Assembly: GCF_018812025.1 (NCBI RefSeq)
Contig: NC_063063.1
Location: 7,841,942 to 7,905,941, forward strand
Direction of reading: 5' to 3'
From: Megalobrama amblycephala
Taxonomy: Eukaryota; Chordata; Actinopteri; Cypriniformes; Xenocyprididae
DNA: 64,000 nucleotides
The notes beneath the pieces were generated by a model. That model made no database searches. It saw only the letters and a list, made by a program, of their open reading frames with translations, and was not told the DNA's origin. Below are positions 52,701 through 62,900 of the stretch, in pieces (within the stretch, counting starts at the first letter, position 1; each line of letters begins with the position of its first letter). Position numbers and translations under genes: made by a program.

Positions 52701-55423
52701 TATGCAAATATTGGGGGCGTACATATTAATGATCCCGACTGTTACGTAACAGTCGGTGTTATGTTGAGATTCACCTGTTCTTCTGAGGTCTTTTAAACAA
52801 ATGAGATTTATATAAGAAGGAGGAAACAATGGTGTTTGAGACTCACTGTATGTCATTTCCATGTACTGAACTCTTGTTATTCAACTATGCCGAGGTAAAT
52901 TCAATTTTCAATTCTATGGCACCTTTAAATACACAGACAGCAGCAGGTTCATTAGGTTGCTGTCACTTTAAGACTAATGCACTGATCCAATATACTGTTA
53001 CACACATGTTTACTTTCTCAACTGTTCACTTAAGACATAAAGACTTTTTGACCTAATTTTGCGTGAAATTGTTTAAGTGCAAGACGTGAAAGAGAGCTCC
53101 ATTCAGTATTCGCATGCTGTCAGACATGGCTTTCTGGGTGCGCTTCGGATGTGGGTCTTCTTGCATCTTTTTGCTCTTGAATGTTTAAATCGGCAAGGCT
53201 TAAAAACATGTCCAAATGATAAACTTTCATGACGACACAACACTGGTCCAATCGGGACAGTGACAGTTCTATCAATGTGCCCTGCATGTGTTCTCTCTTT
53301 ATTTCACGTTGAGTGCGCTTGTGTGAGAGAAAGAAACAGAGGGTGCTCTCAGCCAATCTCCAAGTCAGTTACATCCTAACTGAAATCGTACAATTTACTA
53401 GCCATTGGCTAATAAAATACATTTTTAGTCACCTCTCGTGAAATTTGGTTACATATGTGACTGATTTACTTGCATTGTAGAGGGTTGGACAGTAGAACAA
53501 ACCTCACTGGATTTTCATGAGGCGCATGCACTTTTGAGCTTCTGTGTTTACCATATTTGACTTCCTCTATGTATGTTTGTCATTATCGTTTATGTGTGAA
53601 TATATGGATTAGTTTTACGACACATTTATGACCTTTTTGGAGTGTTTTGTATGTGTGGACTTTCAGTGGAGGGACAGAAACCTTTTGTTTCTGTTTTGAA
53701 GATGAACAAAAGTCTTGAGGGTTTTGAAGGAGATAAGGGTGAATAGATGACGACAGAATTTTCATTTTTGTGTGAACTATCCCTTTAAGGTTCATCTGGC
53801 CATGGTCCGCTACCATGAGGCCGGGCGCTTCTGTGAGAAAGATGCCCCGTGGGACGAGATTTCTGCAATGTATCATCTGGAGAGGGCCGCCATGTGTGGG
53901 GAGCTCGAGGCTATAGTTGCCCTTGGCCAGTGTTATCTTCAGCTGCCACATCACATTCTACAAGAGATAGAATTAGAGGTGCTTTCAAATGGTCTCATGG
54001 TTGGTAACATATTGTTTTATCTCTCTGCCGTGCTTATACTTCTCTGTCATGTCTGTGTTGTTTCATCTCAGGCGTCTGAGGAAAACAGCAAGAAGGGCTT
54101 CCACTTCCTGCTGCAGGCCGCCGAGGCAGGAGACCGGCAGAGTATGATTCTAGTGGCACGAGCATTCGACACGGGTCTGAAGCTCCCTTCTGATAGGTGA
54201 GAAATGCTTTAATTACATTTTATCTGTATAGACAAAAATGTGTTTAGACAGGAGATCCTAGGCAGGAGGGAAATGTTTGGAATTTGATTTTATCCATTTC
54301 CAGGTCTGGACAAGTCAGAATATGAAAAAAGATTATTTTTCCATTAAGATTATGTTTCCAGACTGTTGTCCCTATTTAGTTGTCTAAAATATAAATTTGA
54401 GAATTTCTAAAAATAATTTGATCAAACAAGCAGAGTGTTTTTCATATTCATATTCATACCAAGATGTCACTGACTGCAGATAAATGAATGGAGCAGGAAA
54501 CAGGTTTGAAACCAAATGCAAGCTTTATTAAATGAGAGCGTAGTAGTATAGGCCAGGTCAAAACAGGGGCAGACAGGAACAGCAAGGAATAGGCAGAGTC
54601 GTGGTCACAGTACAGGCAGTAGATCGGGGCAGGCAGATATCATTCACAGTCCAGGTAACAAGATACAGTCCAAAGGTATGCAGCAGAGAATTGTAACGGA
54701 TAACAGACAGGCAGAATTGTACACAAGGGTGAAACAAGACTTCGCAATGATGTGTGGTGAATGAGAGTCTTTTATAGTCCGGTTAATGTGCTGCAGCTGG
54801 GTGTGGTGATTAGTGTGGAGTGTGTGCAGGTGACTGGCAGGGAGGATTATGGGAATTGGAGTCTGGGAAGTGACAGGAATCGTGACAGTTTCACACAACT
54901 CAATAAATTATATTACATGCATATTTACATTACGCAAAACTGTTTGTCTTTACCATAAGTGAGTCTCTTTTGATCTTCACTAAATGACTGAGCATTCAAA
55001 AAACAGCAACAGATAAAGGGATTGTGCAATTATTTAAATCACACTGTACTTTGTTTTTTGGTGATCATGCAGCAAGAAACCATGATTATATTATCAAACT
55101 GATATTTCAGAGGTAAATATATGCAGGTTAAGGTGTTTTAGGTTTCTTCCCTTTACGTATTCATGTTATCAATTTAAGAAAACCAATGCATTTGGTGAAC
55201 ATCATAAAAAAATCATATTTACAGATTACTGTACTATATACTGAATATAAATCTGAAAATAATGTGAAAGTTAGATAATTTAGATTTAGAGTTAGAGTAA
55301 TAATGCCTGATAATTAAATTATTTCATCAGTAAATTTATAGTATAGCAAACAGTATTATACTGGTATTATACTGGATAACACATCCTGCCATTATTTTGA
55401 AAATAAGATTTTCCCCAAAAAAA

Positions 55424-55481
<58 letters not shown>

Positions 55482-56886
55482 CTCTGTATGTGAACCACTT
55501 GCAGATTATCTGTGAAAATGTGCTTATTATTAATTGTAACAAAATAAGAGAGATTTAAATACACATTCAATGCTGCACATGGGGTTTATTCATTTTTGTT
55601 AGTACTGTCCTGAATAAGATATTCCGGCATAAAAGATATTTACAATATAATCCATAAGATTCAAAAGAATAGCTGAATTTATTAAAATGACCCATTTGCT
55701 AAACATAATTAAAGGGTTAATTCTGAGCAATTAAACTGAGAAAATTCTGTCATTAATCACTCACCTTCATGTCGTTCCAAACCCGTAAGATCTTCATTCA
55801 TATTCGGAACACAAATTAAGATATTTTTGATGAAATCTAAAAAAAGGAACTAAAGACATTGTTAAAATAGTCCACGTGACTGCAGTGGTTCAACCTTAAT
55901 TTTATGAAGCGACCAGAATACTTTTTGTGCGCAAAAACAAAACAAAAATAACAACTTTATTCTACAATCTCTTCTCTTCCATGTCAGTCTCCTAAGCAGT
56001 TGACGTAGTAAACACAGAGCAGCTCTTCAGTGTTTACATCCGTATTCTCAGTATTCTCATTGCTTCATAAAATTTAGGTTGAACCACTGCAGTCACGTGG
56101 ACTATTTTAACGATGTCTTTAGTACCTTTCTGGACCTTGACAGTAGTAATTAAATTGCTGTCTATGGAGGAGTCAGAGAGCTCTCGAATTTCATCAAAAG
56201 ATGAATGAAGGTCTTACGGGTTTGGAACGACATGAGGGTGAGTGATTAATGACAGAATTTTTATTTTTGGGTGAACTAACCCAAACATGTGACAAATGGT
56301 TTCAAAATACAACATTCTGACTACTAATATCATTAAAAAAAATCTACAGAGAATTCAGGAAAAGTATGGAATTTTAAAAAGAAAATCTGTAGGAACCCAG
56401 TTTAGAACTGGAACTTTTTTTTTTTTTGAAAATGCAGGTCTATGAACTGGACACAAGCCGTGCACTGGTACGACTCTGCCCTTAAGATGATGGACTATGA
56501 CGAGGGCGGAGAGTTTGATGGGATACAGGACGAGCCGCGCTACCTTCTGTTGGCACGATTGGCTGAGATGTACCAGGAGGGAGGGTTCAGCTTGGATGCA
56601 GACCCCCAAAGAGCAGGTGAGTGTATCTCAGGCCACAGTGGTTCAGTACTCCAGATTTAACATCGGAAAATATTACCATAGAAGATTTTGGTCTCTAAAT
56701 GTGTCGTGAATTTGCTGTAATGTTGTAAATTGGAGTTGTATGCATGTAAGAGTTATGATGTCTTCATATTTCGTAGGCGATCTTTTCACCGAGGCAGCTG
56801 ATGCAGCTATGGAGGCCATGAAGGGCAGACTGGCCAATCAGTACTACATGAAAGCAGAGGAAGCATGGGCTATGATGGAAGAATGA
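37756..56886 (+). CDS. eef2k: Eukaryotic elongation factor 2 kinase
   Basis: Ca2+/calmodulin-dependent alpha-kinase that phosphorylates eEF2 and slows translation elongation. 18 coding exons: 37756-38013, 39252-39308, 40677-40777, 43346-43406, 43538-43575, 44999-45170, 45293-45442, 45535-45667, 46873-47000, 47441-47636, 48866-48921, 49063-49140, 50378-50434, 51359-51493, 53790-53978, 54072-54196, 56438-56616, 56777-56886. All phases agree; 2223 bases = 740 residues plus stop (human 725). Calmodulin-binding segment with AIQKAKAMPDPWAEFHLEE from ~residue 111; catalytic Lys193 in VAKRY; TDFGDGNLG at 316-324; zinc-site HSHLCNKIC; regulatory loop with T371, S382 and S389 (human T348, S359, S366) but Cys376 at human T353; GDSGYPSEKR; S500-equivalent in HRPSC; C-terminal Sel1-like repeats ending AWAMMEE. 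The 57-base second exon has no counterpart in the human protein I know. Intact and likely functional. Confidence 0.97.
41345..41990. repeat. TTAA-type MITE relative, right end lost
   Basis: Begins TTAAAGGGAACCTATAATG and shares GAATGTAATATAAGTCTCTG with the elements at 28140 and 51968, but no matching right end was found. Lies in eef2k intron 4, counting the intron after the exon ending at 40777. Confidence 0.5.
42041..42599. mobile_element. TTAA-flanked MITE with an inserted repeat
   Basis: The element at 42045-42595 starts AGGTGCTCTAAGCG and ends CGCTTAGAGCACCT, flanked by TTAA (42041-42044, 42596-42599). Its right half has received the common fish repeat beginning CACCTTTATTTATATAGCGC (about 42380-42575), bounded by GTCAAGTCAA-like direct repeats. 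Confidence 0.75.
44550..44705. repeat. Right-end fragment of a TTGTGCCTTTAA-type MITE
   Basis: Ends ATTACATATTGTGCCTTTAA, matching the right end of a common fish MITE; the left half was not found. Lies in the eef2k intron before the exon at 44999. Confidence 0.4.
49182..49215. repeat. (TTATA)n microsatellite
   Basis: About seven TTATA units directly abutting the hAT-like element that follows. Confidence 0.8.
49215..49949. mobile_element. hAT-like element with TAGTGTTGTCA ends
   Basis: Left TAGTGTTGTCA and right TGACAACACTA are exact inverted ends. The interior repeats ATCGATAC/GTATCGAT-type segments in both orientations. Flanks TTATATAT and TTATATTG agree at six of eight positions, consistent with a decayed 8-bp duplication. 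Lies in eef2k, in the intron after the exon ending at 49140. Confidence 0.7.
50681..50921. mobile_element. Small MITE with GGGTTCCCACA ends
   Basis: Left GCTGGGTTCCCACA and right TGTGGGAACCCTGC are inverted with one mismatch; about 240 bases, non-coding. Lies in the eef2k intron before the exon at 51359. Confidence 0.7.
51964..52928. mobile_element. TTAA-flanked MITE, copy 2
   Basis: The element at 51968-52924 begins AGGTGCCCTAGAATG and ends ATGGCACCT, flanked by TTAA on both sides. Near-identical in layout to 28140-29091 in mosmo intron 1. Lies in eef2k, in the intron after the exon ending at 51493. Confidence 0.85.
53680..53788. mobile_element. MITE right end forming an eef2k splice acceptor
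   Basis: The segment ACAGAATTTTCATTTTTGTG followed by TGAACTATCCCT and TTAA is the classic right end of the family. The next base is G and the coding exon starts at 53790, so the exon is directly abutted. The left half of the element is diverged or lost. Confidence 0.75.
54450..54895 (-). repeat. LTR-like interspersed repeat, minus orientation
   Basis: Read on the minus strand it begins TGTCACGATTCCTGTCAC (~54889) and ends AGTCAGTGACA (~54466), with an AATAAAGCTTGCA signal near its end, the layout of a solo LTR. No target duplication was found and no coding part is present. A ~40-base relative of its left margin recurs at ~57777. Class is tentative. Confidence 0.45.
55417..55478. repeat. Poly-A followed by (AT)n
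   Basis: 24 A residues then about 19 AT units, in the eef2k intron before the exon at 56438. Confidence 0.9.
55711..56284. mobile_element. AGGGTTAGTTCACCC-type MITE copy
   Basis: The left end is diverged (TTAAAGGGTTAATTCTGAGC, ~55709) and the right end reads GGGTGAACTAACCC (~56270). The interior has the family's central segments. Lies ~150 bases upstream of the eef2k exon at 56438. Confidence 0.7.
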
Positions 56887-57219
56887 AAGTACTGATTTGC
56901 AAAAAACATCAAAAAAAACATAAATGCTTCATATTTTGCACCCAGCTCCTGTTTACATGCTGTTTTCAATGGTCCATTTGACTTGATAATGTTGATCTTG
57001 GATCTGTTTTCTAATGAATGTGACAAGGGCATACGCTGATTCTAGATCAGTGATATACTCAGGTGCTACATACGCATACTCTCTTGGTTAATTTTTCATT
57101 AAGAATAGTTGGGACAGTGTCTGCAGCCTGTTCTGCCTGTTTCATGGGAATTTGGGATATGTGCATTACCTGCCAGTGATTTCATTCTTTTTTCTAAAAA
57201 GCTAACTGGATGTTTTCTT

Positions 57220-57225
57220 AATAAA
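57220..57225 (+). terminator. eef2k candidate polyadenylation signal
   Basis: AATAAA about 335 bases after the stop codon. Confidence 0.65.
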
Positions 57226-57344
57226 CCTATTGTGACTGTTAAAAAAGGACATCACTGATGATTTGACATAGTTCTGTAAAATTCATTTACTTGTATTATT
57301 AAATCTGACATGTAAGGATTTTAAGCATGAAAAGTTATTGCTAA

Positions 57345-57575
57345 GTTTTAACCAACGCAATCTCATGACAAATTCGTACGTATTTTATGAGGTGGCTAAT
57401 TCGTATGAATTCATAGACCTTACTCGTACAAATTCGTATGATTTGTCTAAACCCCAGTGACGGGTAGATTTAGGGGTGGGGTTTGGGGTAGGTCATTCGT
57501 ATGAATTCATTGGAATTTGTTAACTCGTAAAAAACGTTTTAGCAAAAAACTTGCCGTGAGATCGGGTTAGTTTTA
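57345..57575. repeat. Interspersed repeat with ATTCGTA motifs
   Basis: ATTCGTATGAATTCAT occurs twice and AAATTCGTA also twice, framed by CAATCTCATGACAAA and GCCGTGAGATCGGG, which are imperfectly inverted. A familiar dispersed cyprinid-type repeat; class not assigned. Confidence 0.55.
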
Positions 57576-57579
57576 ACCT

Positions 57580-58350
57580 GTTTTGCATTGATCCTGTCAA
57601 AAACAACTTTCAAAATTCACCATAATGAAGGAGTGTACCAGTGTGTGTGATCCTTTTTTGCTGTTTTTTAATGATTATTAGATTAAATAATAATAATAAA
57701 ATCATTTTTAAAAAGTACGTCTCGTTTCACATATGCCTGTTTAACTAGCCAGAAATATGTTCTGTTGTCTTTTAGATTCATACCAAGATGTCACTGCAGA
57801 TAAATTAATGGTAGGAAATAATAAAGTATGTGATATAAGATGGAATTTCAGGCAAGGACATCCAGCAGCAGCTCGAGCTCTTTACTGCACAGCTCAAAGA
57901 TAAACTCAGAAATAATTATAGTAATTTAAAGTGTGAGAAATAAGCAGTTATAAATTATTATAATGTATCATAATTTAATGGTACATTAGTATAATGGTTT
58001 AAGATTCTGATCACTCTGTCTGGAGTTATATAAAAATGCCAGCATAATTTGTGCAACATAATGTCATTTCTTATATAGACAGTTGTAGTATTTATTTATT
58101 GCCATTATTTATACATTTTATCAGCATTCATTGCTCCTTTTTAATTTCAGGTACAATTCTTAGAATACTAATTATTTTATTTGATGATTACTTGTGTATC
58201 ATATTTAAATGGAAATGTATTGTTATTACTGACACAGAAACTATTATCCCTTAATCAGACAAAATAAAAGAGCCTGTTACCCTCGTTAGTACCATAAAAT
58301 CACTTATCCCTAAATACTTAATATAATATTGATAATTACAACAGCATCAA
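57580..58350. other. eef2k-mki67 spacer, nothing recognised
   Basis: AT-rich sequence without exon, RNA gene or clear transposon ends, apart from the ~40-base relative of the LTR-like repeat at ~57777. Confidence 0.45.
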
Positions 58351-58352
58351 CA

Positions 58353-58485
58353 TTAATGCTTTTGGCAGAAGCTTTCATCCAAAACAACTTAAGTTGCATG
58401 CACAGTATACCATTATATGCATTCCCTGGGATTTGAACCCAAGACTTTAGTGTTGCTAGCGCCATGCTGTACTGGTTGAGCTACA
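58353..58485 (-). mobile_element. tRNA-derived SINE fragment
   Basis: On the minus strand: box A-like TAGCTCAACCAGTACAGC, box B GGTTCAAATCCC, then the fish SINE tail TTTTGGATGAAAGCTTCTGC and CAAAAGCATTAATG. The tRNA-like head cannot fold into a normal acceptor stem, so it is a SINE and not a tRNA gene. Confidence 0.75.
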
Positions 58486-59039
58486 AAAATAATCAATAGG
58501 CTACTCTTGTTTGTTTTTCTATATTTGAAATAATGTCATTTATCTGAATGTATCCATGTTTCTACAGGTAAGTGATTTATTTCGATAAATACATTTGTAC
58601 AACAATATTAGATTTGTTCTCTACAATTAAAAACAAGTAACACGAAAAGAACACATACATTTTATTAGCATATCGACAATTTCAGTGACCATAATTTTAA
58701 TTTTAAAATTTGGTGGTTAATACATTACTGTATGGTTTCACAGACAAAGCTTAAGCCTAGTCCCAAACTAAAATGCATGTTTGAGTTGTTTTAACTAAGC
58801 AACTTGCACTGACATATCTTAAAATGCGTCATTGTTTTGTCTCCGGACGCACACCACTAATGTTTTCCTCTAAAGCACGTTTATTAAAGCTACTTAAATG
58901 TCCTAATTTGCCTGGCTTAATATAAGTATAAGCTTTGTCTGTGAAACCACCCCTAGTGTGCATATAAACTCGCCTATTTGTGCTTCCGCACTCTTTAACA
59001 GTCTAGGGCGGGTCGTGTCTAGTTTAAAAGAGCGGTTGC

Positions 59040-59560
59040 ACATTTAACATGATTTAATTGGCCACCTTTACTGTCGCGTTACGTCAACGCTAAATCCTAT
59101 TGGCTGTGTCAATTAGCAAGCATTTCTACTGGCCAACCAAAAGCCTTCGCGCGGAATTTTGAATAGTTTTCAAACAATAGTAGTTATCCGCCTTATATCC
59201 TTCCGCAGATTGACAAAGAAAGTAGTCCCTCGCTTTTATAATGTATTATATGTTATATGAATCTTTGAATAAGTCTCCGATTATTTATTTTCATCCATTA
59301 TGTAATATTTTGTTTGTATCTAGTAAATAATTGTTAGTTATTTTATTTTATTTTTGCGGAGGGATATATTCCCCCAGTGAAGACGGCAACACGCGCTACC
59401 TGTGTCGACAGTGTTAATATTGGTGCCAGTAGTTTGTGCTAGTAACGGCAGGAGCGACGAGGACAATAATCCTAATGCTGGATTAATCTGATTTTAATTA
59501 AAGCCAGGGCTTTACATCGATGGAATATACTTTGACGTTTTGATTTACGGAACTTCAGGT
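59040..59560 (+). promoter_or_regulatory. mki67 promoter and first non-coding exon
   Basis: Contains inverted CCAAT boxes (ATTGG) at ~59058 and ~59098, an E2F/CDE-like TTCGCGCGGAA at ~59146 and a CHR-type TTTGAA at 59158-59163. A likely 5' UTR exon ends at a CTTCAG|GTAACT donor (59558). This arrangement fits DREAM/MuvB-controlled cell-cycle genes, the known class for MKI67. Confidence 0.5.
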
Positions 59561-59919
59561 AACTTAAAGACGGAGTCGTTTTCATTTCACGGTTACAAAG
59601 AAACTGTTTAAACATTATTTACATAGTATGCTAGCGACAGATGCGTATTTCAGTTAGCAATCAAAACAAATCGGTAGCTTTATTTTCAGTGAATGTGATT
59701 CCAGTCGGTCGCATATAACTAATAAGTTCAATGTAGATTTATACCTGTTATGTAATGTTTTAAATGTCTTTGGCCATGTGCTGATCTTAGATTAGAGATC
59801 CATGAAACGATACTATGTACATTTTTTTCGACGTAAATGCAATAATTTACAAGTCACCGAGGTTATTTTTTTTTAATTTTGTCTTTTGTATTTGTTAAAC
59901 AAGGTAAGTTGTTTTTAAA

Positions 59920-62900
59920 ATGCCTTTGCTGGGGAAGATAGTGGTGATCAAAAGAAATGGAGGAGATGGCACTGAATTTCCCCTCACAGCATCCTGTCTG
60001 TTCGGAAGGTCAGTAACACATTTTATAATTATGGTTTAACTTTACATGGCTGAATGTTTCCAACTATAATGCTGCCAAGTATATACAGTGAGGCACGTGA
60101 AAAAACAAAAACAATGGATAAAACTACTACTATTACACATACACACACTATCATTGCAAGTAGAACCGAAGTACATTTGGTTTAAAATATCAGATAAATG
60201 GCAAGTACCAAACATTTACAGCTCTTTGTGTTACATGTGCTGTTCTCTTTTGATGCCAGGCGGGCTTCGTTGATGTCAAAATTGACGTAGACGATCTCTC
60301 CAGCCAATCAGAATGCGTTATTACTTAACGGCGTGAAGCATATAGACTAGGCTTGAAGTATATGTATTCGTGCTCATTTTATAGATCAAGGGACAAGTTA
60401 TAACTACTTTGTTTATTATATTTACAGTTATGTTTTGCAAAAATTCACTTATCTAAGTTTTGTCTGTTGATGATAGTGGTTTATGAAAGTGGGCAAGAGT
60501 GAATGGAGACAAATGAAACTAAAATGTTTAAATATGCATGTTTAATGTGTATAATTAAAAGGAAATCTTGAACAACAATTGAATAATATATACTTGAATG
60601 AGTGGTGCATATTGTTTGTCATGCTGTTACTTAGAGAAAAAAAAATTGAAATGTTAAAGGGTTAGTTCACCCAAAAATGAAAATAATGTAATTTATTACT
60701 CACCTTCATGTTGTTATATTATATTATATAGTATTTATATAATATTATATGTTATATAATATTTTTGATAAAATACGATGGCTCAGTGAAGCCTGCATAG
60801 TCAGCAATGGTACTTCCTCTTTCAAGATCCATAAAGGTACTAAAAACATATTTAAATTACTTCATGTGTGTTTGGTGGTTCTATCTTAATATTATAAAGC
60901 GACGAGAATGTTTTTTTGTGGGCAAAGAAACCCCAAAAACGACTTTTTAACAATATCTAGTGCCAAACTGCTGAAATCACGTGACTTTGGCGCTCCGATC
61001 CACTGATTTGATTCGTAAAGCTCAGAAGCTTCAAGAAGCAGTGTTATGAAATCAGCCATCACTAGATTTTAAATTATTTTTTGTTTTTTGGCACACAAAA
61101 AATATTCTCATCACTTAATAATATTAAGGTAGAACCACTGAACTCACAAGAACTGATTTAAATATGTTTTTGATATTGAGAGAGGAAGTATCATTGCTGT
61201 CTATGCTGCAGTGAGCCATCGGATTTCATCAAAAATATCTTAATTTGTGTTCCGAAGATGAACGAAGGTCTTGGGGGTGTAGAATGACATGAGGGTGAGT
61301 AATTTAATGACATTATTTTCATTTGTGGGTGATCTAACCCTTTAATAGACCTCAATGAACTAAAACAGAATGTTGCCTGCAAAAAGGCACTAAAGCAAGA
61401 ATACTTGAATCTATTTGAATAATTAATGGTGACACTAGAAATATCCAATAAATGGAAGATGGATTCATACATATTTTGAATATCAATGTGCACCGCATGC
61501 TAAACAATGTATTGGAATGATTATTGTAATTATATCTTAAAATAAATTGAAATACTGATGACTTTGCTGTGAATATAGCCATTGCTGCTGATGTGGCATT
61601 ACATAAATAAATATTTCTCATTCACCGTAAATGCAAATGGGAATAGCTGTTTAATGTGGAGTCTTTACCTTTTTAGGAAGCTGGATTGTGACATTCGTAT
61701 TCAGCTGCCGCAGGTGTCTAAAGAGCACTGTAAAATTGAGCTGAATGAGAACAAGGAGGTAAGAATTATATTGTGGTATTACACTATATGTTTGAATTTG
61801 TCTTTTGTTTCCTTGAACTGTTTCTTTGCACATAACACATGGCATACTGTTCATTTATCATTTCTCTCGTTTAAGCTCATTTTGACCAATTTGAGCTCTG
61901 TGAACCCCACACGTATTAATGGACAAGTTTTTAATCAATCTGAACGGTTAAAGCATGGTGATCTCATCACAATCATTGATCGTTCTTTCAGGTGAGTCTG
62001 ATTTTTATTATTAGAATTATTATGGGGGGGGACATTAAAGTTTTATTTATTGGAGAATCCTTGTTCTGAGAATAATTTGTTTTGTGTGGTTTAATCTTGT
62101 CATAATGTTAGGTTTGAGTACCCACCTCCTAAGACACCGAAGAAGAAGAGGCTGTCCACGGCTGGAAAAGACAAAACGGTTCAGGTGTGTAGTCTGTCTT
62201 GAGACAGATGAGTATTTTTTTTTTGTTAATTTATTTCTTTGTTAAATTTTGGTTCTTTTGTCCTGTAGCCTTTGCAAGACCAGCAGGAAAAAAGCACACC
62301 CATTCACGCAGAGAAGAGGAAGTCCGAGCATTCGTTTGGTTAGTGATCATGAAAATGGTTTCTGTAATATTCTATAAATTTCATTTTTGCAATGTTTGTT
62401 TTTCTAGGTTTGCTAATTCTGTTACTATTCAATTTCATATCAGTGATTGTCATGTGTGCTCTACTTACAGACACTTGTTTAAAAGATGGGTCAAATTTAC
62501 CAGCATCTGTGGAACAATCTGTTGAGACTGAACCAGAAGATGGCAAAATTAAAAAGGACAGTATGTCACCTTTTTGTGAGCTCTACCAAATGGTCAAACA
62601 GGACCTTGCTGCTAAATCACCATGGAAATCTGAGCTACCAAAAACACCTCTTGCAAGACCACAGGTTGATCACAAGGAAGCTCCCACTGCAGATGTTAAA
62701 AGTAGTCCTAAACCGGTCACGACTCCATCTACCAAGAAGCGAAGATCCTCAAAATCCAGTTCTGATGATATGACTGGACCAGCTATTGCTCAGAGCTCAT
62801 TTAATGCAAATCAGGAAGAGAAACCTGCTGATGATATGCCATCTGTAGGGTCCATCACCCCCTCGCTGACAGAGAAAAGTGTAACTCCTGTCTCCCAGAA

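Noticed and set aside
53120..53954. Minus-strand frames overlapping the eef2k exon at 53790
   Set aside because: Shadow of the conserved plus-strand exon and of adjacent repeats; no homology recognised.
58353..58485. Possible tRNA gene on the minus strand
   Set aside because: Box A and B are present, but no acceptor stem forms and the fish SINE tail follows; annotated as a SINE.
62392..62470. Extension of the long mki67 frame upstream to an ATG at 62392
   Set aside because: This is intron read-through; a clean CTTACAG acceptor at 62470 continues the frame from the exon ending at 62338 with matching phase.
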